64,000 bases of DNA from Desulfobulbaceae bacterium. Lineage in GTDB: Bacteria > Desulfobacterota > Desulfobulbia > Desulfobulbales > SURF-16. Below are positions 44,888-53,213 of this stretch, in pieces (the first letter of the stretch is position 1; each line of letters starts with the position of its first letter). The stretch spans positions 1 through 64,000 of the forward strand of contig JAGXFQ010000008.1 of NCBI GenBank assembly GCA_024637145.1, written 5' to 3'. The translations under genes and the position numbers were made by a program. The notes beneath the pieces were generated by a model. That model was not told the origin of the DNA. It searched no databases and saw only the letters and a program-made list of their open reading frames with translations.

Positions 44888-44963
44888 CTCCCTGTCCTTT
44901 CCTTCTGTCACTGTTTCACAATGGCATCATCCTTTTCGCCGGAAATCCGCCCCCTGGCCTGGG

Positions 44964-46721
44964 TTACCTGCTGGGTTTAATCAAAGGCTTATTCCGGTCA
45001 TAACCTTTGGGGGCATGGCAACCCACCACGCAGGTGGCGCCGTTCTTGGTTTTAGTGAGGGCTATGGGATAAGACCAGGCGCCAAAGGGCACCTCCTCGC
45101 GGATATGCTTCGCCTGGGTGCTGGCATGGGGGTCATGGCAGGCGATACAGCTCCGCCCCTTCTTCATGTTGACATGAAAATAATGGAGATTATATTCCCC
45201 GTCCCTGAAGTTGGTGAGGGTCTTGGTGAATTTCTTCTTGGCGATATCCTTGTTGTGACAGCCGAAACAGAGCTCATAATTCTCCGGTCGGTATTCTTTG
45301 TAGAACTCCTCGGGAAAATACTTGGAAAGTATCCGGGTGTTATTAGAGCCATGGACATCATGGCAGGCCATACAGTCACCGGTCTGCACCGGGCCATGGC
45401 GGAAATCACTGCCGGCCACCTGGTCGGCCAGCTCATCATGGCAGGTGAAACAGAGCTCCTCGGTGCTCTTCTTCAACATGGATTTGACGTCTGAGGAATG
45501 GGCCCGATGACAGTCGGTACAGCGACCCTGCTCCACGGGCTGATGCTTGAATTTGGAGTTCTTGATGGTATCATAGAGCTTTGGATTATTCTGCTCATGG
45601 CAATCGGCGCAGAGCTGGCTGCCCTCCTTGTGGAGCTGGAAGCGCGCCTCGGAGCTGTGGGGATCATGACATTTATTGCAATCCTCTGCCACCGGGGCAT
45701 GGACATACTTCATGGAAAATTCCTGCTGCCGGTCCTTGTGGCACTGAAAACAGACCTCGCCCTTGGCCGGCGAGGCGATGAGCAGGCTTTTATGTTTACC
45801 GGCATGGGGTTTATGGCAGGCAATACAGTCACCAGAGCCCACCGGGCCGTGGCGATGGCTCTTGGTGAAGATTTGGGATTCATGGCAGTTAAAACAGAGA
45901 CTGCTGACACTGGCGCCATTACCCCGCAGCTGAAAACGCATGGCCGACTCATGGGGGTTATGGCAGGAGACGCAGCCCTCCTTCACCGGGGCATGGATAA
46001 CGCTATCATCAAACTCCTCTATCTTGGCCTGGTGGCAGACCACGCAGAGGTCCCGACCGGTGCGGGCGATGGCCATGGGATTATAGGAACCGTGGGGGTT
46101 ATGGCAGGAAATGCAGATCCCGGCGCCCACCGGACCATGGACGTGGGCGCTCTTGCCCATCTCCGTATGACAGCCGGTGGTACAGGTGGAGCGGGCCGGC
46201 ACGATACGCTTGAAATTATAGTCGCCCCGCCGCAGCCTATGGCATTCCTGACAGTTGAGCTCCGAGGGGTTGGAGTGGACATAAAAACGTTTGAATCCTT
46301 GGGGGGCGGCCTGGCCCTTTTTCAAGGCGTCAGGCTGCAGATAATAGACATGGAGGCTCTGCTGCTGCTTGCCGTGGGAGAGGGTGATGGTATTATCTCC
46401 CTTATCCAGGCTCACCATGACCCCGAAGGCCTTGTTCTCCACCTTGATCTTATTTTTGGGGGCCTTATTCTTGACGCCCTTGATCTCCAGCTGGCTGATG
46501 GTGGCGTCACTGACAATACCGGCCAAAAAGAGCTCTTTTTCCGTGACCCAAACCTTATCGGGGGGGGAAACCACGGTGATGGCGTCGGCGGCCATGGCAG
46601 GGGCGCCGTTGCTGGAAAACAGGCCGGCCAGCAGCAGGACCAAGGCCATCACCATAACGGGCCGGCGGCCCATCTCTCCAGCACTTTGCGTAACTCCTTT
46701 CAAGGTCTCTCCTTCCAGCAT
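44964..46721 (-). CDS. 16-heme cytochrome with N-terminal beta-sandwich and two CX3CH sites
   Basis: About 585 residues; I use the ATG at 46721 (GGGGGGA upstream), with the ATG at 46673 (MGRRPVM) a good alternative. The signal peptide (MVMALVLLLAGLFSSNGAPAMA) precedes an Ig/Big-like domain (about 45-130). Then come 14 CXXCH and two CX3CH (CTTGCH, CVVGCH) motifs. Repeats of HGPVGxGDCxxCHxPH space the hemes. It is first in the long cytochrome run. A decaheme protein at 51816 has the same plan (beta domain, then hemes), so the two may be functional equivalents at different ends of the system. Confidence 0.88.
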   Translation of the reverse strand: MLEGETLKGVTQSAGEMGRRPVMVMALVLLLAGLFSSNGAPAMAADAITVVSPPDKVWVTEKELFLAGIVSDATISQLEIKGVKNKAPKNKIKVENKAFGVMVSLDKGDNTITLSHGKQQQSLHVYYLQPDALKKGQAAPQGFKRFYVHSNPSELNCQECHRLRRGDYNFKRIVPARSTCTTGCHTEMGKSAHVHGPVGAGICISCHNPHGSYNPMAIARTGRDLCVVCHQAKIEEFDDSVIHAPVKEGCVSCHNPHESAMRFQLRGNGASVSSLCFNCHESQIFTKSHRHGPVGSGDCIACHKPHAGKHKSLLIASPAKGEVCFQCHKDRQQEFSMKYVHAPVAEDCNKCHDPHSSEARFQLHKEGSQLCADCHEQNNPKLYDTIKNSKFKHQPVEQGRCTDCHRAHSSDVKSMLKKSTEELCFTCHDELADQVAGSDFRHGPVQTGDCMACHDVHGSNNTRILSKYFPEEFYKEYRPENYELCFGCHNKDIAKKKFTKTLTNFRDGEYNLHYFHVNMKKGRSCIACHDPHASTQAKHIREEVPFGAWSYPIALTKTKNGATCVVGCHAPKGYDRNKPLIKPSR

Positions 46722-46910
46722 ATTTCCCCCCATTTGTCAGGCAGCGAACCAACCGCGGCAATCAGCAAGGACCCCCCAGCGCTCTAGCGGTGGCCACCCT
46801 ACCCAAATTCAAAACAGCAAAAATCCGGCAACGATCACTCCTGCAGGTAGACAGCAGCCCTTTTTTGGGCGGGCAGGCGCGCTCCTTCCGGCACATAAAC
46901 AAGGAACATC

Positions 46911-46957
46911 AAAACACCGCAGCGGCCCATGCATCCGGAGCCGTTGCGGTGTTTTTT
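46911..46957 (-). terminator. Rho-independent terminator of the second OmcS-like gene
   Basis: AAAACACCGCAGCGGC and GCCGTTGCGGTGTTTT pair with one mismatch. On the minus strand it ends in TTTT just past the gene's stop, which makes that gene its own unit and separates it from the operon that starts at 46721. Confidence 0.85.
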
Positions 46958-46987
46958 CAGCACAGGCGCTGTCAAACCATCGTGGGA

Positions 46988-48082
46988 TTACAGATCATCC
47001 TTGGTGGTATGGCAGGCAAAGCAACCCGTGCTGTTGTCTCCGGCATGCGCGACCATGCCGGTATAATCCCAGCGCAGCATGTCGGCATTGGGCGAGCCAT
47101 GGACCCGGTGGCAGGACACACAAGTGACAATGGCATCACCAGCGGCTTGTAAAACAATGGACCGCACAGAGGCCAGGTCATTACTGGCCACCGGCACACC
47201 CGGCAGGTAGTCATTATTAATACCGCCATAAGCACCATACTCCGTAGCGCTTACCTGATTCATATCAAAATCGGTAGGGTGGCGGATCCAGGGACTGCTC
47301 ATAGCATCCGCGAGAACCCCATCGGTCCCGGCCACATCAGCATGAAAGGTGCCATGGCAGGCGGCACAGAGGGCGCTGATGGTCACCGGGTTTCCACTTC
47401 CGTCAACAGTAGCGGTACTTTCCAAAGAACGGTCTATGCCATAATATTGATTATGGAGTAAGGCAGTGGGCGCCTTCTCCCAGGTGGAATCCTCAATACC
47501 CTTGACGCCAAGAAGCATGCGATAACTGTTGACCAGGTCGCCGCCATTCATGGTGCCGTCCGTGGTATCGGCCTTGCCGTGGTGGGCGCCGCTCACCGCC
47601 CCGAATTGGGTCGATGCGGCCCTGTCGCCGTGACAGCCATTAGTGCCGGCACAGGTGAGCTGGGCAGTCAAGGCAGAACCGCCAGGAGGCACATTAGCCA
47701 ACAACGAATCCGCGGTATTGATATCTAAAACATTGTGGCCAAAAGTTTGATCGTCATTAACCCAGGCAAAATTGCCGCCGGCCAGATCCATGGTTTTATT
47801 CGTATCAAAAACATAGGGCGTGCCGGAAGTGGAGCTGTTGTTCCCGGTATGACAGGCTACACAACCCGTCTTGATCAAAAGGGCCATATTGGGAGTCGTT
47901 GTTGCGACCCCATCCGCATCAACAGCCATGGAAACCCCACCCTGGCTATTATGCATGGTATGGCAATTACTACAGGGCTGGTTTTCACCCATCCTGGCCA
48001 GAGCCGGCGAAACCAGGAGGCCCACCAACACAGCACCTAACACCGGTGCCAACATCCTTTTTTGGTGAAAATATTTCTTCAT
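46988..48082 (-). CDS. OmcS-like hexaheme cytochrome (candidate extracellular filament subunit 2)
   Basis: 364 residues, signal peptide LAPVLGAVLVGLLVSPALA, GGGAGGA about ten bases before the ATG. Six heme sites: CSNCHTMHNS, CVACHT, CAGTNGCH (five-residue gap), CAACH, CVSCHRVHGS, CFACHTTKD. It is paralogous to 33179-34255, with an almost identical central block (GIEDSTWEKAP, LLHNQYYGIDRSLE, NPVTISALCA) both in protein and in DNA. It has its own promoter region and terminator, as expected for a subunit needed in large amounts. Like OmcS, it probably polymerises outside the cell; this is inference from family resemblance. Confidence 0.88.
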   Translation of the reverse strand: MKKYFHQKRMLAPVLGAVLVGLLVSPALARMGENQPCSNCHTMHNSQGGVSMAVDADGVATTTPNMALLIKTGCVACHTGNNSSTSGTPYVFDTNKTMDLAGGNFAWVNDDQTFGHNVLDINTADSLLANVPPGGSALTAQLTCAGTNGCHGDRAASTQFGAVSGAHHGKADTTDGTMNGGDLVNSYRMLLGVKGIEDSTWEKAPTALLHNQYYGIDRSLESTATVDGSGNPVTISALCAACHGTFHADVAGTDGVLADAMSSPWIRHPTDFDMNQVSATEYGAYGGINNDYLPGVPVASNDLASVRSIVLQAAGDAIVTCVSCHRVHGSPNADMLRWDYTGMVAHAGDNSTGCFACHTTKDDL

Positions 48083-48721
48083 TTTCTTTATCCTCCCTCA
48101 ATCGTTTTTCCTTGCCCAAGAAACCCTCCTCCTCTCCAGGAAAAGGCCTCTCGCTTCTTAATAAAGAGCAGCCGTTTTTTTTTTGAAATGGCGGTTCCGG
48201 CTGTCATGCCCCCCTCTCCCCATCCTCCGGTGTTGAGACAGGGGCCTCACCCTCCTTGACTAAAACCTCGATTCACACCTAAAGGGAGCTTATGGCCAAC
48301 AGCCTCTTGCCTGCCCTTTGGCGATCCATAAAAAAAGGTCTCTTATTAAGATAGACAAAGCAAAAAACATGCCCAAAACAAAAAAACAGAAAGGGGCGCA
48401 AAAAAACCTGTCGGCCCCTGCCGTTACTCATACCACACCGTAACCCGATCGCGGCCGGCTCCGCCTGCGACAAATAACCGCACCAGAAGCTGGCCAAGCC
48501 AGAATCAGAGCCAGGAGCGCCCAACGCCCATCCCTCTGAAAAAACAACCAAAGCGCCACCAATAGGCGGCGTTCCCCCCGGAAAAACAAAAAAATCTCTT
48601 CTATCCCGCCCTTTTGCCCCGCCATCCCCTGTTCCGGGTGCGATTAATCAAAAAAGGGGGCGCGCACCCGCCGCCACCAGTTTCTGACCGCTACCCGTCA
48701 GAAGCTGGGCGGAAACCCAGC
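48083..48721. other. Long intergenic region upstream of the second OmcS-like gene
   Basis: 639 bases without a credible ORF (the 90-residue minus ORF has no ribosome site and odd composition). Homopolymer tracts (a ten-T run near 48176, A-rich runs near 48370) are notable. It should contain the OmcS-like gene promoter and may carry a long 5' leader. I looked for a sigma-54 GG-N10-GC site and found none I would defend. Confidence 0.4.
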
Positions 48722-50068
48722 TCAGGGGCAGGGATTGACAAGGCCATAATCAGATATTTTTTTGCGCAGAGTGGTGGGAGAGATCTCCAACTGCCTGGCG
48801 GTCTGGGTGATATTCCACTGCAGTCGCCGCAGGGTCATTTCCACATGATTTTTTTCCGCCTCAGCCAGGGTCACCGCCGCCTCCTGCACCGGTGTCACAT
48901 GATCCCGATGGGACGGCTCCAGGCATATCTCGGCGCCGGTGAGCACGCTGTCCGTGGCCAGGGCCACCGACCGGGTCAGGACATTTTCCAGCTCCCGAAC
49001 ATTGCCTGGCCAGCTGTAGCTCATCAGTTTCTGCATGGCCTCCTCATTCACCAGGGGCCGCGGACATTGGAGCTGGCAGCTTATTTTATCCAACAGCGCT
49101 TCAACCAGTTGGGGAATATCGCTGGGCCGGTCCCGCAGCGGCGGCAGATAGAGGGTGGAAACCGCAATCCGGTAGAAGAGATCTTTTCGAAATTTACCTT
49201 CCTTTACCAGCTTTTCCAGATCCCAATGGGTGGCGGAGACAAAACGGGCCCGGAAGGGAATGGACTCAAGGCCGCCCACCCGCACAAACTCCCCCTCCTG
49301 CAGAACGCGCAGGAGCTTGCCCTGCAACCCCAAGGGCATATCGCCTATCTCATCAAAGAAGACGGTGCCGGTGCCGGCATACTCCAGCTTACCTATCTTC
49401 AGGCGATCCGCACCGGTAAAAGCCCCTTTTTCGTGACCGAAAAACTCTGATTCAAGCAAGGTGGCCACCACAGCGGAACAGTTGATGTCCACAAAAGGCT
49501 TGTCAGGGTCGCGGGCATCGTGGAGAATCCGTGCGGCCAGTTCCTTGCCGGTGCCGCTTTCCCCCTGAATAAGAACCGTCACTCTGCTGCGCGACAACAG
49601 GCCGATTTTTTTATGCAGATCAATAATGTCCGGATGGGTGCCGATCATGTTGGGATGCAGCACCCCGCCAGCCGGCGAGACAGGCGGCGCCGAGATGTTT
49701 GCCTTCTGCTGGCGATGCATCTCCACCCTGGAGAGCATGGCGTAGATATCATCCAGCTCCAGGGGTTTGCGGAGATAGTCAAAGGCGCCGCTGCGCATGG
49801 CCTGCACCGCAATGAAATTATCCGTCTCCCCGGTCATGATGACCACGGTGGGCTCACAGGGCAGCTCGACCAGGGCGGGCAGAGCCTCCATGCCGCTCTG
49901 GCCGGGAAGATTAATATCCAGAAACACCACTTCCGGTCGGAATTCCATGGCCTCAACAATGCCCTCTTCCGAGGAAAAGGCCATCTGCACCTCGTGCCCC
50001 TTCAACTCAAGAGGGACCTGCAGGGAGCGGCATATTGCCTGGTCATCGTCAACAATCAAAATTTTCAT
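48722..50068 (-). CDS. NtrC-family sigma-54 response regulator
   Basis: 448 residues from the ATG at 50068. Receiver (1-120) with ILIVDDDQ, phospho-acceptor in VVFLDINLPG and RKPLE lysine. AAA+ domain (about 145-380) with GESGTGKE Walker A, HEKGAFTGAD (the sigma-54 contacting loop, intact) and VFFDEIGDM Walker B. A Fis-type HTH is at the C-terminus (MTLRRLQWNITQTARQLEIS). It should activate sigma-54 promoters when phosphorylated. No histidine kinase adjoins it, but one lies at 56699. Between two cytochrome blocks and divergent from one, it is the obvious candidate regulator of the region. Confidence 0.92.
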   Translation of the reverse strand: MKILIVDDDQAICRSLQVPLELKGHEVQMAFSSEEGIVEAMEFRPEVVFLDINLPGQSGMEALPALVELPCEPTVVIMTGETDNFIAVQAMRSGAFDYLRKPLELDDIYAMLSRVEMHRQQKANISAPPVSPAGGVLHPNMIGTHPDIIDLHKKIGLLSRSRVTVLIQGESGTGKELAARILHDARDPDKPFVDINCSAVVATLLESEFFGHEKGAFTGADRLKIGKLEYAGTGTVFFDEIGDMPLGLQGKLLRVLQEGEFVRVGGLESIPFRARFVSATHWDLEKLVKEGKFRKDLFYRIAVSTLYLPPLRDRPSDIPQLVEALLDKISCQLQCPRPLVNEEAMQKLMSYSWPGNVRELENVLTRSVALATDSVLTGAEICLEPSHRDHVTPVQEAAVTLAEAEKNHVEMTLRRLQWNITQTARQLEISPTTLRKKISDYGLVNPCP

Positions 50069-50273
50069 TGGGACCACCCAGGACCATTCATTCTCATTTT
50101 TCCCCTCCGGCAGGCCGGGAAACGACCCTGCCCGAAAATTGCCGCAAACTTTATTAAAGGTAAAGAGTACAGAAACTTGCGGACCTGGTCAATATTTGCC
50201 GGCATGAAATGGAAACATCAAGGGATACCCAGCTGAAAAAACTCCCTTTCAGCCACTCAGCAACTCTTTCCAT

Positions 50274-50303
50274 TTGACAGCAGGGAAGGGTATAAGTTAA
50301 GAA
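50274..50303 (+). promoter_or_regulatory. Possible sigma-70-type promoter
   Basis: TTGACA at 50274 followed after 18 bases by TAAGAA. The -35 is a consensus match, the -10 is weak. It lies 24 bases upstream of the 50327 dyad and points to the cytochrome genes on the plus strand. Confidence 0.3.
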
Positions 50304-50326
50304 TATGCAATGGAAATCCTCTCCTC

Positions 50327-50349
50327 CATAATTTGCATTGCAAATTATG
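50327..50349. promoter_or_regulatory. Perfect 23-bp inverted repeat, candidate operator
   Basis: CATAATTTGC-ATT-GCAAATTATG, ten-base arms around a three-base centre, in the AT-rich part of the divergent region. Nearby ATGCAATGGAA and TTCCATTT form a looser outer dyad. The size and symmetry suit a dimeric regulator. Confidence 0.5.
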
Positions 50350-50691
50350 TTCCATTTTATCCTCCCCTCTCTCCTCTCCACATACGTCCTCCCCTGGGCC
50401 CCCCTTGCCACCGCTGCTGTTATGGCACCGACAGGGCGAACCCCTGGGAAAGCCGCTGTAAAAAAGGCGGTCGGCAGCGCCATAAGCACCACCACTTTCA
50501 AGGTTTTCTGGAGTGCTTTGCCGGCCGACTCGGAATGTGCTTTTTTGAAAATCCAGAAAAAAACAGGGCGGGTTTTATAAAAAAATAAACCACCAAGCCC
50601 CCGGACAATTCCTGATGCCTCCTGTCAGCAATTGTAAAAAACCAGATCCGCCTGAAAAAAGTACACAGGCACACTGCCAGGGATGACAATT

Positions 50692-51726
50692 ATGAACATT
50701 CGCATTTTCAGCAAAATAATGACCCTGACCACTTTCCTTTCCCTCTCCATTTTTCTCTCCTCAGGGGTGGCCGAATCTTTCCCCTTCCGGACCCTGGACG
50801 TGGGGGAGAAGGTCCCTGATGTGACCCTGGTCAAGGCCGAAGACAGCAGCACCCTCTCCCTGCAGGAGCTGCAAGGAGCACCGGCGATTCTTCTCTTCTG
50901 GGGGGCAGATCTGGCTGCCAAGAAAAAAAGGTCCGTCATGGCCCTGACCGAACTCCAGGAACTCCTCCCTTTTTTGGCGGCAAAAGATATCCACGTCAAG
51001 GTGATCAACGTCCAGGGCGACTCAGCGGCCACCATTGCCGAAGTTGTCCAGGCAGCCGGCCTTACCCTGCCGGTTTATCTCGATCCGGGACAACAGGCCT
51101 ACGGCTCTCTCGGCATCTACATCATGCCCTCTGTCCTGCTGCTTGACCAAAACGGCATTGCCCTTGCCGGCATGGGCTACAGCAGGGAGATGACCGCCAC
51201 CCTGAAAGGAGAGATTGAAATCCTGCGGCAAGAAAAAAGCCGCGCCGAGGTGGAGGCGGAACTCAAGCCGGTGATGGTGGAAAAGTCCGCGGCGGAAAAG
51301 GATGGCAACCGGAGCCTGGAGATGGGCAATGTCCTGGCCCGCAAAGGCCAACTCGAAGCGGCCCAGCGCGAATACGAGGCAGCCGTGACGCACAACCCCC
51401 AACTGGCCGAGGCCCATGTGGAACTGGGCTGCCTCTTCTTGCAGCTTGGCAAAATAACGGAGGCCCGGCAAAGCCTGGATGCCGGGCTTGATCTCGCCGA
51501 CTCCCTGCGCGGCGAGATATGTTCCGCCCAGGTGACGGCGGCCCAAGGTGATATCGACACAGCCCTGCAAGACCTGAAGGCCATGCTCTTTCGCAACAGC
51601 CGCAATGCCGAACTGCATTATGTATTGGGCACCCTCTACGACAAAAAGGAAAATCCCGCCCTGGCGGCCAAGCAGTACAGCAAGGCCTACGAACTTTTGC
51701 TGAGAAGCAGTCATTTGGAAGAATAA
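50692..51726 (+). CDS. Secreted thioredoxin-fold protein without active-site cysteines, plus TPRs
   Basis: 344 residues from the ATG at 50692 (AGGG ten bases upstream). Signal peptide TLTTFLSLSIFLSSGVA, then a TlpA/redoxin-like domain (about 35-175): VGEKVPDVTLVKAEDSS, AILLFWGAD, LPVYLDPGQQAYGSLGI and the cis-Pro region IMPSVLLLDQNG. Where an active enzyme has WCxxC this one has WGADLAAKK, so it cannot do disulfide exchange. TPRs (about 215-340) follow. It leads an operon with a decaheme cytochrome and probably acts as a binding or assembly factor for cytochromes rather than as a reductase. Confidence 0.85.
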   Translation: MNIRIFSKIMTLTTFLSLSIFLSSGVAESFPFRTLDVGEKVPDVTLVKAEDSSTLSLQELQGAPAILLFWGADLAAKKKRSVMALTELQELLPFLAAKDIHVKVINVQGDSAATIAEVVQAAGLTLPVYLDPGQQAYGSLGIYIMPSVLLLDQNGIALAGMGYSREMTATLKGEIEILRQEKSRAEVEAELKPVMVEKSAAEKDGNRSLEMGNVLARKGQLEAAQREYEAAVTHNPQLAEAHVELGCLFLQLGKITEARQSLDAGLDLADSLRGEICSAQVTAAQGDIDTALQDLKAMLFRNSRNAELHYVLGTLYDKKENPALAAKQYSKAYELLLRSSHLEE

Positions 51727-51815
51727 CCCTGGCGGCAAGAGCCTCTGGTGGCCGGGAAATTTCTTGACCGGAACTCCACAGCTCCCCCAATCCATCCCTT
51801 GATCAAGGTTTGCCC

Positions 51816-52994
51816 ATGAACAATCCATCAACCATTCCCTCCACAAAATGCCGGCCGGCAAAGGGATGGCACCACAGCATCATGGCCGTGGGAATTGCCC
51901 TTGGCCTCGCCCTGCTCTGTCTCCCGGACAAGGGCTGGGCCGCACCGGAGATCCTGGTGCCGCCCGCCACCTCCACCGTTTATGCCCGCCAGCCCACCAC
52001 CCATCTTGTTGTCCGCCAGCAGAAAAACGAAGAGATCAGCCGGACCCGCGTGCGCAAAGAGGACCTGCTCTTCTCGCCCCAGGGCATCTGGCAGACAAAA
52101 AACAGCGATTATTATCTTCACTTCCGACTCCCTCTGACCCCCGGCAAAAACATCTTTGAACTTATCCCAACGGGTCAGAGTATCACCTTGAAGTACCGGC
52201 CCCTGCGCTCTTTGCTCAATGTCAATTTCGCTGAAAAGGGTGTCTTTCTCTTCCACCGTAACGAGTTGCTGCCGGCCAGCTGCAAGGAGTGCCATAAGCA
52301 AGAGCCGGCAACGCCAAGCAGACCCATCACCGCCCAGGCCCAGCCCCTCTGTTTTGACTGCCACAAAAACATCATTGCCGAAAACTGGAAACACAGCCCG
52401 GCCGCCACCCTGCAGTGCCGATCCTGTCATCAAGAGAGCACCGATCCCAACAAAATAACCATCCCGGTGGGCAAGGTGGAAAACGTCTGTTTTCAGTGCC
52501 ATCTCCAGGCCAAGGAGTGGCTCAAGAAAGACCACATCCACGGACCAGTAGGAACCGGCGACTGCACGGTCTGCCATAATCCCCATGCCGACCAGAATCG
52601 TGGCCAGCTCTGGGCCAAGGGCAAGGACAGCCTCTGCGTGGCCTGCCATACCGACAAAAAAGACCTGCTCGCCGAAGAGAGCTCCACCCATTACATCCAT
52701 GGCATCATCAAGGGCGGCGGCTGCATTGCCTGTCACAGTCCCCATGCCACTGACCACCGTTTTCAGCTCTATCAACCGATCAATGAACTGTGCGTGGGCT
52801 GCCATACCGCCTTTCAAGGTGTGGTCAAGGGCCATCCCGTGGGGGGGCATCCGGTGCAGGGGGTTAAGGATCCGCGCCGTCCGGAAAGGGCCTTTGCCTG
52901 TACGAGCTGCCACAACCCCCATGGCTCAGATTATAAATTTCTGCTCATTGGCGACATTCTCGGCGGTCAGGTGTGCAGCCAATGCCATTACTGA
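51816..52994 (+). CDS. Decaheme c-type cytochrome with N-terminal beta domain
   Basis: 392 residues from the ATG at 51816 (AAGG eight bases upstream; the track starts at a TTG). Signal peptide MAVGIALGLALLCLPDKGWA, then a beta-rich domain (about 45-140) like that of the 585-residue cytochrome. Ten CXXCH motifs follow, from CKECH to CSQCHY, the last ending one residue before the stop. The units HIHGPVGTGDCTVCHNPH and HPVQGV are of the doubled-CXXCH style. The TGA stop is the first three bases of the 203-bp repeat element, so the natural C-terminus may have been changed by its insertion. Confidence 0.9.
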   Translation: MNNPSTIPSTKCRPAKGWHHSIMAVGIALGLALLCLPDKGWAAPEILVPPATSTVYARQPTTHLVVRQQKNEEISRTRVRKEDLLFSPQGIWQTKNSDYYLHFRLPLTPGKNIFELIPTGQSITLKYRPLRSLLNVNFAEKGVFLFHRNELLPASCKECHKQEPATPSRPITAQAQPLCFDCHKNIIAENWKHSPAATLQCRSCHQESTDPNKITIPVGKVENVCFQCHLQAKEWLKKDHIHGPVGTGDCTVCHNPHADQNRGQLWAKGKDSLCVACHTDKKDLLAEESSTHYIHGIIKGGGCIACHSPHATDHRFQLYQPINELCVGCHTAFQGVVKGHPVGGHPVQGVKDPRRPERAFACTSCHNPHGSDYKFLLIGDILGGQVCSQCHY

Positions 52995-53194
52995 TGGCGT
53001 CGCAAAAACTCCGATCTCCTGCGTCGTGGCGGCATCTCGGGTACTCAGCGTACATAAGTACGCTTCCGTGCCCTCGATACCACCACTCCTCGGAGTCTCA
53101 CGATGTTCGCTTACCTGGATATCAAAGTTTTCGAAGTCTACGCTATCTGCTTAGCCATCTCAAACGGCACGATGGACTTTTTGCGAATTCATCA
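52992..53194. repeat. 203-bp inverted-repeat element (MITE-like)
   Basis: The left end TGATGGCGTCGCAAAAACTCC and the complement of the right end, TGATGAATTCGCAAAAAGTCC, match at most positions. The interior has the palindrome GCGTACATAAGTACGC. No ORF. It lies between the decaheme cytochrome and an NHL gene. Similar short elements with TTTTTACGA...CATCA ends occur in other Desulfobacterota as I recall, but I cannot check copy number. A truncated right end lies at 21968-22014. Confidence 0.8.
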
Positions 53195-53213
53195 TTACTA
53201 ACGGACTGAAACC

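Larger units (their letters stand above)
50069..50691. other. Divergent regulatory region between the response regulator and the Trx-TPR/decaheme operon
   Basis: 623 bases without a gene I accept. It contains a perfect dyad and a possible promoter, listed separately. Short ORFs on both strands (80 and 115 residues) lack ribosome sites. Confidence 0.5.

Noticed and set aside
45498-46787. 429-residue plus-strand ORF opposite the 16-heme cytochrome, and similar long ORFs at 35677, 37239 and 51828
   Set aside because: Heme-motif codons (TGC..TGCCAT) read backwards give Met/Ala/Gly-rich open frames. The products have no ribosome sites or recognisable domains and lie fully inside clear cytochrome genes.
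46750-46830. Possible sigma-54 site (TGGCCACC...GC on the minus strand) before the cytochrome operon
   Set aside because: The GG to GC spacing is eleven, not ten, and the flanks do not fit the consensus.
48083-48400. Sigma-54 promoter upstream of the second OmcS-like gene
   Set aside because: Expected from the adjacent sigma-54 activator, but no GG-N10-GC match with the right flanks was found on the minus strand.
48279-48551. 90-residue minus-strand ORF in the long intergenic region
   Set aside because: No ribosome site, odd aromatic/Cys composition, and it crosses homopolymer tracts.
50338-50580. 80-residue plus ORF with a signal-peptide-like start
   Set aside because: Begins at a TTG inside the palindrome, no Shine-Dalgarno, and it lies in the AT-rich control region.
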